From Hyphodiscus hymeniophilus (Eukaryota; Ascomycota; Leotiomycetes; Helotiales; Hyphodiscaceae): a DNA stretch of 64,000 nt. The translations under genes and the position numbers were made by a program. Location of the stretch: contig VNKQ01000017.1 of the NCBI GenBank assembly GCA_016508695.1, positions 930,001-994,000 of the forward strand, read 5' to 3'. The notes beneath the pieces were generated by a model that saw only the letters and a program-made list of their open reading frames with translations, did not search any database and was not told where the DNA came from. This document shows positions 21,088 to 31,896 of the stretch, in pieces. Position 1 is the first letter of the stretch; every line of letters begins with the position of its first letter.

Positions 21088-22025
21088 ATGTCTTCCCTTC
21101 CAAAACCCCCAGTTTGGTTGATCACGGGGTGTTCATCTGGCTTCGGTCTCAACCTCGCTCTTCTAGCTCTGCGAAATGGCCACAAAGTAATCGCAAGTTC
21201 ACGGAACATCTCTAAAACGCCCAAAGAGGTTTCTCAAATTGAGAAGTTAGGCGGCGCATGGATCGAACTTGATGTCTGTAGCCCGAATGCTACAACAATC
21301 CTCGACAAAGCCACCGCTATTCACGGAAGAATTGATATCCTGGTGAACAATGCAGCGTACGCTTTATTGGGAGCTTTCGAAACTTTCAGGTGCGTCTTCC
21401 TAAAGAGAACGGTCACTTTGATTAATACGGTTCACAGTGACGCTGAATGTCGTGCTGAAATGGAGACAAATTTCTTTGCACCGCTCAATCTCTGTCGCCA
21501 TGTCATACCTCGCATGCGCACTCGCCGCTCTGGACTCATAATCAACATGTCTTCAACAGCAGGCATCGAAGCCAAGCCGTCGCGCACCATGTACTCGGCT
21601 TCAAAATTCGCGCTTGAAGCCTTCTCCGAGGCTTTGTATCACGAGATGAAACCGTTCGGCGTTAGAGTCCTTCTTGTGGAGCCTGGAGCATTCAGAAGTT
21701 CATTCGCCGAGAATATGACTGTCGGGGTATGGGCCGAGAGTTACCCAAGGAGTATGAGGGCACGATCATGGATGTGATGGTGAAGGCTGTCCACCAATTG
21801 AGAAGTGGAAGTTCGCCTGGCGACCTTGAGAAAGGTTGTCAAGCTATCTTTGACGTGGCTTTGAAGACTGGTCAAGCCGAGGGGATGGAGGAGTTCTTGA
21901 GACTCCCGCTAGGGAAGGATGGCAGCGAGAGGTGGAAAGTCAAGCTTAAGGACCTGCGGAAGACTTTGGATGCTACTGAGTTTATTTGGTCGAAAACGGA
22001 TCACGATGATATTGCTGGACAGTAA
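21088..22025 (+). pseudogene. Short-chain dehydrogenase/reductase with an apparent one-base frameshift
   Basis: Exon 1 (21088-21389) and exon 2 from 21438 are separated by a 48-nt stop-free intron. The protein has the SDR cofactor loop TGCSSGFG, the NNAA motif, the catalytic serine in NMSSTAG and the YSASK active-site pair. It belongs to the fungal SDR group acting on small carbonyls or steroid-like substrates. After residues AENMTVG the frame is lost: the original frame ends at 21777 while conserved-looking sequence (GRELPKEYEGTIMDVMVKAV) continues in another frame to 22025. The shift maps to the GGGG run at 21724-21727, and one missing G would explain it, giving about 296 residues. It may be a young pseudogene, a strain allele or an assembly error. 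Truncation would leave the catalytic core but lose the substrate-binding C-terminus. Confidence 0.75.
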
Positions 22026-22252
22026 TGATCATTATCTGCTTGCTGGAGTTTCGCAGAGGATTGGTTCAGCCGTTCCCACGCCTTGTGTGGGTCAGATTTC
22101 CAAATACTTGTTTGTTACGAAGCTAAGCGATATCATAGTGGTATCTCCATTGAATTTTCCTAACTCAAATTTTACCCCATGACCCTTATTGATGGCGCCG
22201 TACTCCTCTCCGTCACGGACGGTTCAAGACTCCAAGAGCATCCACTCTGCCC

Positions 22253-23135
22253 TCACAACTTAGCTATATTACCACTCAAGATAGCCTGCATCTTCGCCGC
22301 AGGCACATCTGGCACGGCATCAAGTTGCTTTACCACTCTGGCTGGTGATCCAAGAGCTATGCAAAAGCTCGGAATGTCTTTCGTTACCACACTATTCGCT
22401 CCGATGATGACACCATTTCCTATCGTGACGCCGTGCATGATCACAGCATTTGCACCAATCCAAACATCGTTTCCAATGGTCACACCTTTGCCCCATGTTC
22501 CGCCGATAGGTCGACGCCTCGCATTTACGTTTGTGCTGTGTGTTGTTGCTGCGATGGTCACTGAGGGGCCAAGCCAAACGCAATTACCTATTGTGACAAG
22601 TGCGCCGTCTAGAATTGTGAGACTGGAGTCCGTGTTAGTTACTTCTGCTTTCTCGGTCCGGAGAGATTGAGACCTACTTGAAGTTTCCGTAGAAGAAGTG
22701 TCCGATGGAAATATTGCATCCATAGTCAACACGGAAGGGCGGTTCAAGGGTAGCAAACTTGCCAACCGATCCAAAAATGTCTTGCATGATGCCCTGTCGA
22801 TCTTTCGACAGCGATTCTTTCGTTGAATCATCAGGAAAATAGTCGTTGTACAACTTAACTAGTTGACGGCATCGATGTCTCGTATCCGCCAACTCGGTAA
22901 CATAGGGATTGTATCTGTCATCTGTCAACCACTATTCTGTTGGGGATGGAGTGAGGTACACAAACAGCATGCCTGAGATCATCCTCTCATAGTCGTCGCA
23001 CCATATCGCATCAGTATGCGCTAAAGTCCTTGCGCGTTCAATGAGAGCTGGAGCCTTCACGAGAGCACCTTCTTCAGCGATCAGGAAATCCACCATGTTC
23101 TTCGCCTCCTGCATGAAAATTGTGATGTCGGCCAT
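22253..23135 (-). CDS. Maltose/galactoside-type O-acetyltransferase (left-handed beta-helix)
   Basis: Three exons (23135-22966, 22914-22678, 22622-22253) with introns of 51 and 55 nt give 258 residues. The N-terminal ~110 residues match the Mac domain (ERMISGMLYNPYVTELADTR across the first junction; RVDYGCNISIG). The second junction restores FYGNFNLTILDG, a family signature. The remainder is hexapeptide-repeat helix (VTIGNDVWIGANAVI, GVTIGNGVIIGANSVV) and ends with the GSPARVVK segment. Such enzymes acetylate sugars using acetyl-CoA. The N-terminus has an additional short stretch before the Mac motif. It is convergent with the broken SDR at 21088. Confidence 0.88.
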
Positions 23136-24709
23136 TGTGATTGGTGGAGAACGAGTGAATACTATAGAGGATACCGAGACAAGCTTCAATCTTGGGAAAA
23201 GAAGGCAATTGAATTTGCGAAACACCAACCTTATACGGAGAGTCGGAGGCCACTGGCGTCCTCTCCAGTCTCCGCGTTTCCGCTATTAGGAAAGCATGTA
23301 TGTCAGGACCTACAATAGAATGGAGGATTAAGGTTAAGTCCAGGACTTCGCTAATGGATAGTGGCCTACTTCGACCTGTAAATCCGTCTGCTGTGAATCT
23401 GACAGAGATCCCAAATCCTACCGAAGGATTGCTCGGCCATGCCCAGCCTCGAGTGGGTAGATAAGCGAGGCACGGCTGACAGTTCGCTTAGAAGCCCCTG
23501 AACGTCTACAAGGCTACAACGGACTCAGGATGGTAAATCCACAAGTGGTGATAGGAGCTACGGAAATACCGGCTTTCCCTCTTTCTTAGGATTCTTGGGC
23601 TTTGGTTCGTCGAAACTCTAACATCCTACCTCCGTGGACTCTCACTACACACGAGGTCACCCCCCTGCGAATCCCGTCCCCATTAGGGCCTCGCTCTGAC
23701 TCCCGATAAGCCGATTGATCCGCCACAGCTCTACATTGAATTCATCTCCTGTCAAAACCCAAGAGTAGACAATATTTCACTACAACGTCGGGCATGCTGG
23801 TGATATTCAATGATAAACAGCTTTTGATCACGTGATGTATTCGCCTCCACTGGTGTTGTGAATCGCACGACGTTGTGCTTCGAAGCATAATTGACATAAT
23901 TGAGCGGCAAATTCATATTCCATGAGAGCATATTCTCTCACGAGCCTCCAAGCTGAAATTGATACCTCCACATCATCAGCGAAGACGTAGCAATAATCAT
24001 GCCCAAAATAGGGGCACACTAAGATCTAGGATTGGAGGCTGATTTATCTTAGTGACCACTGCACCTGGTCTTGTCTTCAACTGATTACTCGTGAAACCCC
24101 TAGAGCCTTTATACAGCTGCCCCAGAGGCGGCGTCTTGAAAGGGGCAACAAAACAGCAGCAAACTGGTGAGCAGTACGTGATCATCAAACATCCTAAACT
24201 CAGCACTCACACTTTCAAGTGGCGGCAGACATATAACTTCCCAATTCGGGCGACTTCAATACTTAGTGCTACAAGGGAAGGAAACACTCTCCAGAAGCCG
24301 TTTGAGCATAACAAGAAACTTCTCCAGACCATGAGCAACAGGTATGCGCAAATGAGACAGTGGTTTCACAAAATCCATCGCATAAAACAGAGGATATGGT
24401 GCGGATTTGATACTAATGTTACATTGAGATCGACACCATGAAGGAGCAGACCGATCAATCAAACCAAAGAGATACGATCCAGGCGCGATTAATAGTATGA
24501 AGCAAATTGGTATAGTGCTACGCTATGCTGTGTATTTCATAAATCGTTCCAATCATATCTTCATGAATCGCTGCAAACAGCATCCATCTGTGCATAGTGA
24601 CGATGCTACAAGGAGCAGTCATTCAACAATAGTTAATATGCACAGGGTACGCGATCAAAACCGCGACAAATGTGAAAACGCCGGTGCCACGGCTTTGATA
24701 ACGGGTAGG
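23136..24709. other. Gene-poor stretch, 1.6 kb
   Basis: Upstream of the acetyltransferase and downstream of a pseudogene. Several short frames exist but none has an ATG start with protein-like content. No repeat or mobile element was recognised. Confidence 0.45.
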
Positions 24710-26455
24710 TCACAATGACATCTCAGCGAGAATCACCACTTGAGAAGCCACTGCAGTAGACACTTGCTGCTCTCTCAACCGTCCAAGTCGATCAACCATA
24801 GACCTCGGTAGCCGTGACCTATACTTTTCTGGAATGACCTTCTGCCTGACAACTAGTCGTGGTTCCGGATCATTCGTCAACCATACTTTGGCTATGAGGT
24901 TTGAGCCTGACTTCCCAATCCAGTACGAGACCCGGTCCTCCAGTTACCACGGAGCAAGTGTATTAACCAAACTCACGAGCTCTCGATTCGATATTTGTGG
25001 GCACACAGCCGTGTCCAAAAGGTTGCTGACGTTGTGCCAGGGTGCTACTGCCAGCCCACGACATTGGTGCTTTTTGATCTCTAAGCACAGAGGGGTGATG
25101 CATGCGAAGGTTGCGCAGTCTTCCGAGTCTGCCAAGATTCGAGCCCACAGACTTGTTTTCTCGCAGCGTATTCGAAGACACGAGTAGGGGCTGTCTCTTC
25201 GAACCCAAGCAATGACCAGTTCTTCGGTACCTTTGTCGATCCCGGTCTCTTTGAGAACTAACAGCATAGACCGAACGATTTGGACGGCCGATTCTCTATG
25301 GTCCGCCGGGAGGCCATCAAACCATTGCTCAACATTACCTTCCCGAAAATTCTCAACAATAAAATACGTCGTCTTCAGTTGCTCTCAGTGTACTGGTTTC
25401 GAGACCTTCGACTCAACGAATTCGACCATTATGTCTGCCAGTAGTTCACGTAAGGCGACTCTTCTCGCAACTCCTGTGCAAAAACTTATCTGAAGACCAC
25501 ACGTAGAATTCAGAAATGCGAGGTCTACCTCGTTTGATGGAAGCATCAATTGCCGAGCTTTGAGAGTGACGCCATTCTGCTTAACGTATGTAGCGTTGAA
25601 AGCAAGTACAGCGTACTGCCCTCCTTGAAGTCCTATCTGTTTCTCACGAAGCTCCCATCCACTTTCGTGGGTTCCTAGATTCCGCAGATAAGCATTAGTT
25701 GCCGGATGCTTCCAACTCTCAGCTTCGTTTAACGGACACCTGCATGCATTTCATTGTAAGCATATAATCGAGGCGAGGTTTAGAACGGAAGAAAAGCATG
25801 GAAATCTTGAGTGACAGAATCGAGTATCATGGCTTTATGAAAGCCCAGATTCGCTCGACCAGACAGGAATAAGGTACTGCATCAACGAGTCGGCTGGTTG
25901 CGAGAAGATCGTAGCGAATGTAAGTTTACATACTTAACATTAATGAGCACGCCACCAATCAGAATCTTTTCTTTAGAATCGAAAGTGAGACTCGGGAATG
26001 CAGCGTTACCCGCACTCCAATGCAATTTATGGATTGCTGAATCAACACGAGTGATTATGCCACCTCCAACTTCAATGGCATAAAGCTTTCGGGGCTGAGT
26101 CTGAGCAGGATCCACGATGAATCTTGCAGGTCCCCAGGTATCTGCAATGTCTTCAGGGGATGCTAGAAGATCGAAAATGTCCTGATCACCATAAAGGGAC
26201 GAGATATTGGCCGCCGTACTGAAAACGGGCACTGGCTCTTGCAACATGTCCCCTACACATGTCAACTGGGCCTCTGCTGTAGGCTCGAGGATCGGTCGAC
26301 CGAGGAAGCTTTGTCGAAGGACAGCGCTTGATCGTTGGACTGAGTGGAAACTGCTGGAGCCTTGCCCCGAGATGCGTTCGAAGGCGAGCGATTCTACGTG
26401 TGTTAGCTCCAATTGTTTCCCGAATAAATGGCCGAGCAAGCATTCACTATAGCTC
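24710..26455 (-). pseudogene. Pseudogene of a large fungal protein family of unknown function
   Basis: Reading leftward, a frame from about 26455 to 25915 gives family-like sequence (GHLFGKQLELTHVESLAFER ... ISSLYGDQDIFDLLASPEDI ... PRKLYAIEVGGGI). After a frame change around 25920-25740, a second long frame from ~25740 to 24710 runs through LRNLGTHESGWELREKQIG, GLQISFCTGVARRVALRELL, RILADSEDCATFACITPLCL and LEDRVSYWIGKSGSNLIAKV. This frame is interrupted by an in-frame TGA (between KPVH and EQLK) and an in-frame TAA (between TLAPW and LEDRV), and ends at the TGA at 24710-24712. Coding character resumes after each stop in the same frame, as expected for point-mutation decay. I recall similar uncharacterised proteins in leotiomycetes and other fungi but cannot name a domain. 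Confidence 0.7.
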
Positions 26456-26865
26456 AGTGTTTGTTATGCGTTTGCTCGTGGTCGAGCATGTCTACAAGTC
26501 AAAGGACTGCGATGAAGTGGTAAGGTACGAGTGCGGCTGACACAAGGCTACCGCAATACAGTACTCAGGCTAAATTTCTTTCTGGCGATTTTCGTCGTGC
26601 ATCCGCCACACCAAAAACTGCAATGTCAAAATCAAAAGATCCAAGATAGTCATAAGAAATTCGAGCGAGGAGATGAATTCCGGTACTTTATGGTGAGTAA
26701 ATCAAGGTGTGACAGTACTTATCGAAGTGGGAGATCACTGAAAGCTTGCCCAGAGCCGCGACAGAAAAGCTAGAATCAAGAAAGAGATCACATTTGGATA
26801 TGCGAGTGCAGTGCGTTGAAGGATACATATTCAGAAGAAGGATATCGACAAAACAATATCTAACC
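26456..26865. other. Intergenic, 0.4 kb
   Basis: Lies between the pseudogene and the 3' end of the D-amino-acid oxidase gene. It may contain unrecognisable 5' remains of the pseudogene. Nothing else is seen. Confidence 0.4.
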
Positions 26866-28204
26866 TCACGCTTTTGCCCGGTTGTTGATGCAGTCCACAA
26901 GCTGAACAACCTTCTTTCCTGAAGTAATTGACTTTTCGTATCCGCCCCCACCATGACCGTAGCAGTGAATGACATCAACTTCTACTAAATCTCCCATTTC
27001 AACAATTTCTGCTTCCAATCTCACACCTCCAGTCCTTGAGGGTCGCAATCCAACTTGCCGCGAGATCACTTTGAAGCAGTTATTCTCGTCAAGGAGTTCG
27101 GGTGCGAGCTTTGCGCAATTCTTCAAGATACTTGCCGTGAGATTGGTGTCCGGCTCACCATTCCTGCAGATATTAGATTGATACCAGACCATATTAGAAG
27201 GTATAAATACCAATTGCCCGCTTCCTGTGATCCTCCAAGCAGCGTATAGCCACTCCCCCTTCTCGGAATAACATACGCAAGACCCCAGTCTCCGAGTCTT
27301 GCAGTGATGTTCTTTGCCTCCCCTTCAACGTACACCGTCTTACCTCTTGTAGGGAACATTTTGTCGTCGGGCACCAGTTTCATAGCTCCCATACCTAAAG
27401 CGTTGACAAAAACATAGTCCTGTGCTTCGACCTTCAGTTTGGAGGCCGCATCTTTCACTAAGCCGGACAGCCCACTGTCAGATTCTAAGACTGATTGAAT
27501 GATTGTCCCTCCAAGCGACTCAATGCGAGATGAGATGTAGGAGAGGTAGATAGGAGAGTTGACGCAGAAAGAGGAGAACTTCAAGCCAAACTTCACGCCA
27601 GGCGGGAGGTCAGACGTCGATAGAATGGTGACTGTGGTGATTTCGCGGAACCACAATAGTTCTTCCACATTGTCCCGCTCAAACTCCTTTGGTGGGTTTT
27701 CCCTATATTGTGGCCTGTTAGTCGTGTTCGAAATCTGAATGAAATGACTGACAAATATTGAATATAGGTACAGCGCTACCAGCTCTATTAGTAATTTGAC
27801 CCCTTCCAAACGGGATTGCGACTTGCGTGAACACCCGCAAGCTTCGCCTCATCGGGTCTATCATCAACCATTTCTCCCCAGCATTTGACGATATCTCTAT
27901 CCCATTGGCGCAGTTCCTCGTCGGAAGTGTCCCAACTTGGGCCCCAGATGGCGCCCGCCCTGTTCTGTCAGTGAAAGCTCTAAGAAGTCAGGGTACAATC
28001 TTGATACCAAGGGGATGTGTAGCTCAAGCTCCGATCATGAGGTAGATGCTCGGAGATGACCGTGACGGTATATCCTGCCTCGAGAAGTGAAAGAGCACTC
28101 TGTAAACCAATTATACCGCCGCTTGTAAGAGAAGATCAGCTTCGAAGATAAAGGCGGGGCCGTATGCCTCACCCAAGGACTATTATGGATTTCGGAGCAG
28201 CCAT
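26866..28204 (-). CDS. D-amino-acid oxidase (FAD)
   Basis: Five exons (28204-28173, 28121-28008, 27959-27812, 27734-27211, 27163-26866) give about 371 residues. The Rossmann FAD loop is rebuilt by the first splice (VLG joined to GGIIGL). Later landmarks are SYTSPWAGAIWGP, NALGMGAMKLVPDD, the substrate-site arginine in QVGLRPSRTGG, and GHGGGGYEKS near the C-terminus. The enzyme oxidises D-amino acids to keto acids, ammonia and hydrogen peroxide, normally in peroxisomes. The protein ends in ...NRAKA, which is not a canonical -SKL/-AKL type peroxisomal signal. The acceptor of intron 3 (27735-27811) is the least certain boundary; the chosen one keeps the frame. Confidence 0.87.
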
Positions 28205-28624
28205 TAGTCCGTGTTCTTGAATCGAGAAAACTTTCCGTTCAGACACCTGTTTCTGGAGGCTTGTTCTTGGAATATCAAAGTACTTATTGTTCTTCCCTGA
28301 CTTTGAATTCCGCGTCATCTCCCCACGTCTTTCAGGCAACACTTCCGCGGGCAGACAAGCCCGACGCTTGGCGGGAGCTGTCGATTTGTACTGTTGGACA
28401 GCGGAGCCTCTTCGTACATCCGGAAAAGTCGCCTCACCAATCTAATAATGCCAGAGACAACAAAGAGAAGTCATGTCACAAAGCTTGTAGTTTACGTGGT
28501 ATCTATTCGTACAAAATTCAATCTCTTACGTACGCCATTTGCGCCTCATTTTTGGTGAACCTTCGTACTCCACCACCATCCGCGCCAGAATCAAGTAGTC
28601 ATCATCATCCAGCACCTGTATTAG
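28205..28624. other. Intergenic, 0.4 kb
   Basis: Promoter of the D-amino-acid oxidase gene and 3' flank of RSC9. The plus-strand open frame here has no ATG start and is not supported. Confidence 0.5.
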
Positions 28625-31483
28625 TTAAGCCTCTCTTATTGAGTTCAGCAAGTCTGTCAAATCGACACTCTGCCAAAAGTTAGAGTGATATTTCAAGACT
28701 GGAAAGGATGTGACTTACCAAACTTTTATTATGTGCCATGATTTCGAACAGCTTTTGCTCTATAGGCTTGAAGTATTGCTCTACCAAAGAAACTGCTTGC
28801 TCAGCCTTCATATTCTTCTCCTCCGTCGCTGTCTTAGGCAGATTACGGGCAAGGTTGCGGAGAACGAGAACCGAGATTAGCGGAACACCAGCAGCACGAT
28901 ACTTTTCGTCCGATAGACCGTAATATAACAAGAAAGTCTGCTTCTTAGCTGGGATTCGATACGAAGTCTTTCGCTTCTTGCTTTGACCTCCTGAATAATC
29001 GGCGGACTTTGAAGCGGAAGGCGCGGGTGGACAATGGATTTTGACGTGTCTAGCGATTTCGGCAAGGTTGGATGCAGCCACGGTCTTAAAGCGATAACAT
29101 CTGTCCCAGCTACAGTTGTACTTTGCTTCGTCATTCTCGAATTTGCCGTCAGCGTTCGGTGTTGCGCCAAGATGGTCTTGAAGGATGTGCTTGTACATAT
29201 CTTCGGCACTCAAATGAAACTCTCCGCCAGGATGTTGGATACCGGGTGGAATGTGCCACAAACATTTACTGTATTCCTCGCCGTTAAAATCGACGGGCTT
29301 CGATCGGTGTCGGATACCCTTAATGAAGTAAACGATGGGTGGGCCAGCCTGGACCTGAGCGACAGCCTTCTCATAGAATGTTGAACTGACGTTTTTGATG
29401 AATTCGGCAGCGGCCAATAGACGTGCTCCTTGTCCCTGATCAATTGCCTCTTGTTCTCGAGCAAATTGCATCTGGTAGGCCTGCCAGAGTTGGATTTGTG
29501 TGATCATCTGATCAGGGTCTTCCTCAAACAAGCAGCGAAGCCACTGTGAGCTTCGATCGGGTTCCGCCAATCTCACAATCTGAGTGTAGAGGCCTTCCGG
29601 GAGCGATGCGATTTGCGAGGGTGCAGGCACGATTCTATCTTCTCCGAGTGGAATGTCTCTTTCGTAGGCCTTGACATTGTGCATCAAGAGCCGCGTTAGT
29701 TGGTTGATGAGAGGTGTTAATTGAAGTTCCGAGACCATGAAATCGACATTGCTCACAACTGCGGTGTATTGATATAGAAAATCGAGGCAGGCGTGTAACA
29801 TCTCCTCATCTTTGAGTAGAGTCCAATCCATGATGTTTTGTAGCAATTGCTTTGGAATACCCTTGAGAGGGTTGTTCTCTTCCAGTTGCATGGATGCTCT
29901 GCAGATAGAACGCAAGGCAATCAGGATCGCGCCTCGATCTTGAGAGTTCAATTGTTGAAGGAGCGACTGGTAGAGGGGATCAGTTTCGTCAAAATGCCAG
30001 AATTGAGTGACTGCTTCAGCGATGTCCAAGGCATAGTGTTTGAGCTCCACAACACAATCGACATTCGGTAGGTTGAGGGCAATTGTGAGAAAGTCTCGCA
30101 AAGGATACAGCTCCGAGGTGTACTTTGCGTTCTCCTCTAACATGATCATATTTCGTAAAGTCAACGCAGCTTCATTGACCTGGAGGAGAGCATCACTAAA
30201 CTCCGCAGTCTGAAGGTTGTCGTCAACATTGACTTTGGGTAAGGCTGCTATCTTTTGCAGAATGTCTTTTGTGCCGTTCAATCCATCGAGAATGTTCGTG
30301 CTAGGTAGCTGCCCATCTTCCATGTATCTGATCTGCCAGTCGGCATCGTAGAAGAGGGGGCAGACTTCCAAAGCCTTCTCGATCAACGCTTCTGCCAGAC
30401 CAGGGAAAGCATCAAATTTGTACTTGTCGCCTCGTTCCATTGAAATCTTAACCAGATGATGGAGTGCATAATCTTGTTCGGACCGGATTCCCGACTTCAA
30501 AGCACACAAACAGCGGACGTAAATGTTGGGACCGTCGAAATTCACTGCAAAAGGTCAGCTAAGTCAGCTACAAGAACATAATTGAACATACGACCTGGCC
30601 AGACTACTTTGGGAGGGAGGGGACGCCCAGGGACGAAGCCGGCTTGACTGAGTTCCTTTCTAGCTTTCTCTTGACGCGCCCATCCAAGCGGGTTGTTCCC
30701 AGGGGTTGTGACAGGACGGAGTGAAAGGGGCATTTGGGGTCGCGGTTCGTAGTTTGCGACTGCATTCGACATATTCTCCAATGATGGATTATACGAGGTA
30801 GACGCGCCTCTATACTGTGGTTGCTGTTGAGACGATGGCGCATGAGATGTAACAGTTGCGTGTCTGCTGTGTCGAGATGGTTGAGTGTCTGGTTGAAAAA
30901 GTATTCGCTGAGGAGGAGCTTGTCGAAGTCCTCTTGTGACTCTGCCTCCAGATCCAGGAGCCTCTTCACTGCCGTTCCTATCTCTCACAGGTGTACCATC
31001 ATCTCCAGATGCCTCGGAGTTGTCATTACCCAATGCGCCAGCATCTCTACGGTTCGGAGGTCGGTAGTTCTCCATCGTGCGAGTGAGCAATCCCGAGCCC
31101 TTCGCAGTCTGCTCCTCAAGGATTTCTTTGGGTGGTGGTTCTTTGCCGTGAATCGTGGTGATCTCATACGCGGCAAGATATTTGAGAAAAGTGGTTTTAA
31201 GACTGAAGGCGAGCGCTGGCAGGTTCGCCGTTCCAAGATTGAATTCACTTCCCAGCTTCCTCCAGGCCAATTTTTCGTCGCTAACCTGGTCGTAGCCTCC
31301 CCGCTCCACAACTGTATTGAAAAGCTTGAGCAGATCGACATGCTTGCTGCCAACTCTTGGGGAAGGATCGAATAAGGTGCCTCTTTTCTCATGGTAGACC
31401 CGCAACTTTGCGATGAACTCGTTGTATTCGGGGTAGTCAGGGATCGAGGTCACTTCAAGATCAGATCGCACCGGCGGAGCCAT
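28625..31483 (-). CDS. RSC9: RSC9-like ARID subunit of the RSC chromatin-remodelling complex
   Basis: Three exons (31483-30595, 30544-28719, 28669-28625) encode 919 residues. The N-terminus is an ARID DNA-binding domain (residues ~15-115; KHVDLLKLFNTVVERGGYDQ, AWRKLGSEFNLG). A disordered linker follows, then the conserved Rsc9 core starting at NFDGPNIYVRCLCALKSG with helical repeats. Near the C-terminus a C2H2-like element is visible (CSWDRC...ARHVKIH). The last exon is only 15 codons; without it the frame would read through a perfect GTAAGT donor and stop shortly after, so the spliced end is preferred. RSC slides nucleosomes at promoters in the nucleus. The gene is divergent from the REC114-like gene with 413 bp between their ATGs. 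Confidence 0.88.
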
Positions 31484-31896
31484 TGCAGCTTCGGTCGTTA
31501 TGATATTGCCATGCGCTGGCAGATCAATTGTTGGGCGGCGTTGGCGCGGGATTCTGGATTTTGAATATTGGATACCAAATTGGCTGGGGCGACGCGATCC
31601 AAAATGTTCGTCGCGTTTCTCAGATGCTCCAAGAGGAATAAGGTTTACTGTTGGTGCCTGATATATAAGGCTTTATATATAGCTGCCTGGGTTGAGAATT
31701 CGACCCTCCGAGGAACATCCAAAGTTCCTTCAGAGCAATCCAAAACAATTCAAAGCTCGACTCCCATGTATCGCACGTGGAGTCGGCAGCCGCATTACTA
31801 CTCACCCATTGATATCAATTAACCAGACCGGTCTACACTAATCACAGGAACTTCCAAGTCAATTTTCGTTCATCCTTGTTCCCCGTCATTCCTATC
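31484..31896. promoter_or_regulatory. Divergent promoter, RSC9 / REC114-like
   Basis: 413 bp between the two start codons. TATATAAG and TTTATATATAG elements near 31660-31682 could serve as TATA boxes, the second reading toward the plus-strand gene. No other motif was assigned. Confidence 0.45.
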
